Assembly (NCBI GenBank): GCA_020200995.1
Contig: JAIVHQ010000293.1
Span: 1-6,677, forward strand
Direction: 5' to 3'
Length of the DNA: 6,677 nt
Origin: Flavobacteriales bacterium
Lineage (GTDB): Bacteria > Bacteroidota > Bacteroidia > Flavobacteriales_D > Cryomorphaceae
Position numbers and translations under genes: made by a program. Under the pieces are notes generated by a model. That model was not told the DNA's origin, ran no database searches, and was given only the letters and a program-made list of their open reading frames with translations. This document shows positions 5,519 through 6,677 of this stretch, piece by piece; the first letter of the stretch is position 1; every line of letters starts with the position of its first letter.

Positions 5519-6677
5519 TTAATCGTATTTCACAAAAGTACCCGAAAAATAGGCATTTCCGCTTTGGATGCTGAGTTTGTACAAGCCGGGTGAAAGGGCG
5601 TTCACTGGAATAGCTCCTTCGCCGTGCACGTTTTGACCACTCAGTAAAAGCCTGCCTGACACATCAAAGATGCGGTAGTCCCACCTCTCGAGGTCGGACC
5701 GGACGCGGATGTGATCCTTGGCCGGATTCGGAAAGATCAGCGCATCCACCGCCTTGTCTTGGCTGTTCACAGAAAGTACGCACTCCGGCGCGGTGGCATC
5801 CGTTTCGCGCACCAACGCGCCATCTTCGACCGTCCAGTTTTCCCATGCCCCGCCCTCACCTTCATTCCAGGTATTGACGTTGAAGAAGTTTTCGCCTGAA
5901 GGGGTGGCCGGTACCTGGTACACCTTCACCGCTTCGCCTTCCCTGATCCAGGTGATCGGCTGATCGGCTTCCAGGATTTCAGGGGTACGAGGCGTAACGC
6001 AATTGGCCTGGAGAAAGTACACGAAGTCGTCATCAAATTCGGGAAAATCACCGTAAGCGCGCGCAATCCCGTCACTGCCGATCACGATGGCGCAGTACTC
6101 ATTGCTCGCCATGCCCAGCGGTCTGAATCCGTAGTCGTGACCGATGCGGGCGAGAAATCCCGTGATGCGGCCGTAGCGAATTCTGTCCGGATCGTTGAGG
6201 TGGGTTTCGGTGATTACATTTTCCATAAAGGGCGCCTGAATGAAGTCGTCGTAGCCGAAAAGCATGCCCGGCGTGAAGGGATTGTTGAGTGCCGTCTCGG
6301 AATTGACCGAGCCCCCGAGGGCCGGAAAGTAGGCCTGCCCCATCACAGCCATGCCCGCAGAAGTACCTCCGAGCACGCCTTGCTTCACGTTGACCAAATT
6401 GTTGATGGCGTCTTGCACCGGCGTATCTTTCCAGAAATTGACGTACGTCGCCTGATTTCCGCCGGCCATCCAAATGGCTTCGGCGCCGTTGAGTCGCTCG
6501 ATTACATAAGGGTCATTCGCGGCCTCGGCCGAGTTGAAGACAATCGTTTCAACAGAGTTCAAAGTGACGCCCAGTCCGCTGAACATGTAATCGTTGTATC
6601 CATCGCTGCCCGAAGTCCTGATCACCACCACGTCGCCGCCGTTGGCGCGCTCGAGAAACCACTCCATGGCTTCGTCG
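5519..6677 (-). CDS. T9SS-secreted cyanophycinase-like S51 serine peptidase (5'-partial)
   Basis: The reading frame is open to the window edge. The first methionine in the window (6665-6667) is internal, because the preceding codons (Asp-Glu-Ala) fit the family pattern and the expected N-terminal strand and signal peptide are missing. Counting from that Met, 382 residues remain. The class I glutamine amidotransferase-like S51 domain spans about 1-215. It has ASGSDGYNDY-like RTSGSDGYNDY (17-27), AGGNQ (68-72), the nucleophile elbow GGTSAG with Ser103 (100-105), ETHLNDPDRIRYGR (154-167) with the likely catalytic His156 and substrate-type arginines 162, 164 and 167, and Glu190 in MASNE. A linker module of unknown role (about 235-296) follows. 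Then comes a T9SS type A tail (about 310-382): FPNPAKDHIRV, YRIFDVSGRLLLSG, LSPGLYKLSIQSG, FVK. In the family, cyanophycinase cleaves cyanophycin to beta-Asp-Arg dipeptides outside or inside cells. Here export to the cell surface or medium is likely, but the true substrate is unproven. The transporter gene follows 12 bp downstream. Confidence 0.88.
   Translation of the reverse strand, partial: DEAMEWFLERANGGDVVVIRTSGSDGYNDYMFSGLGVTLNSVETIVFNSAEAANDPYVIERLNGAEAIWMAGGNQATYVNFWKDTPVQDAINNLVNVKQGVLGGTSAGMAVMGQAYFPALGGSVNSETALNNPFTPGMLFGYDDFIQAPFMENVITETHLNDPDRIRYGRITGFLARIGHDYGFRPLGMASNEYCAIVIGSDGIARAYGDFPEFDDDFVYFLQANCVTPRTPEILEADQPITWIREGEAVKVYQVPATPSGENFFNVNTWNEGEGGAWENWTVEDGALVRETDATAPECVLSVNSQDKAVDALIFPNPAKDHIRVRSDLERWDYRIFDVSGRLLLSGQNVHGEGAIPVNALSPGLYKLSIQSGNAYFSGTFVKYD

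Overview
The window looks like a Bacteroidota chromosome segment of moderate GC. My best guess is a marine or freshwater Flavobacteriales or Cryomorphaceae-like lineage, but the sequence does not settle anything below phylum. The evidence is a C-terminal type IX secretion (T9SS) sorting domain, a Bacteroidota-type lipoprotein signal, an HflX with the long G4-G5 insertion common in that phylum, and a Bacteroidota-style -7 box (TAnnTTTG).

Layout: all seven genes lie on the minus strand, so the transcription order runs from high to low coordinates. (1) 6677-5519 is a secreted S51/cyanophycinase-like serine peptidase. Its N-terminus lies beyond the window and it ends in a T9SS tail. (2) 5506-4111 is a YfcC/DcuC-family membrane transporter, frameshifted by an exact 7-bp tandem duplication at 4533-4546. 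(3) 4054-3602 is a four-helix, His-containing membrane protein, probably cytochrome b-like. (4) 3598-3290 is a lipoprotein mono-heme cytochrome c. (5) 3282-2083 is the ribosome-associated GTPase HflX. (6) 2070-1726 is the ribosome maturation factor RbfA. (7) 1722-505 is a LolC/LolE-type ABC permease. Most gaps are 3-12 bp, which suggests co-transcription. The one longer gap, about 56 bp after the transporter's natural stop, contains a good -7 box. The window may therefore hold two units: an extracellular peptidase plus uptake transporter, and a downstream cytochrome, ribosome-biogenesis and envelope unit.

The left 504 bp hold no gene I can support. They contain three copies of a 16-bp hairpin element, two direct and one inverted, whose closing base pair changes in a complementary way. 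There is also a GC-rich terminator-like hairpin between two copies and a bipartite inverted repeat at 240-299. This looks like a cluster of REP-like or structured intergenic repeats between transcription units.

The most notable points are the transporter frameshift with its obvious 7-bp cause, the pairing of a secreted cyanophycinase-like enzyme with an amino-acid or dicarboxylate-type transporter, and the covarying hairpin repeats. I see no clear sign of a wholly new system. The rest is ordinary core-genome content.
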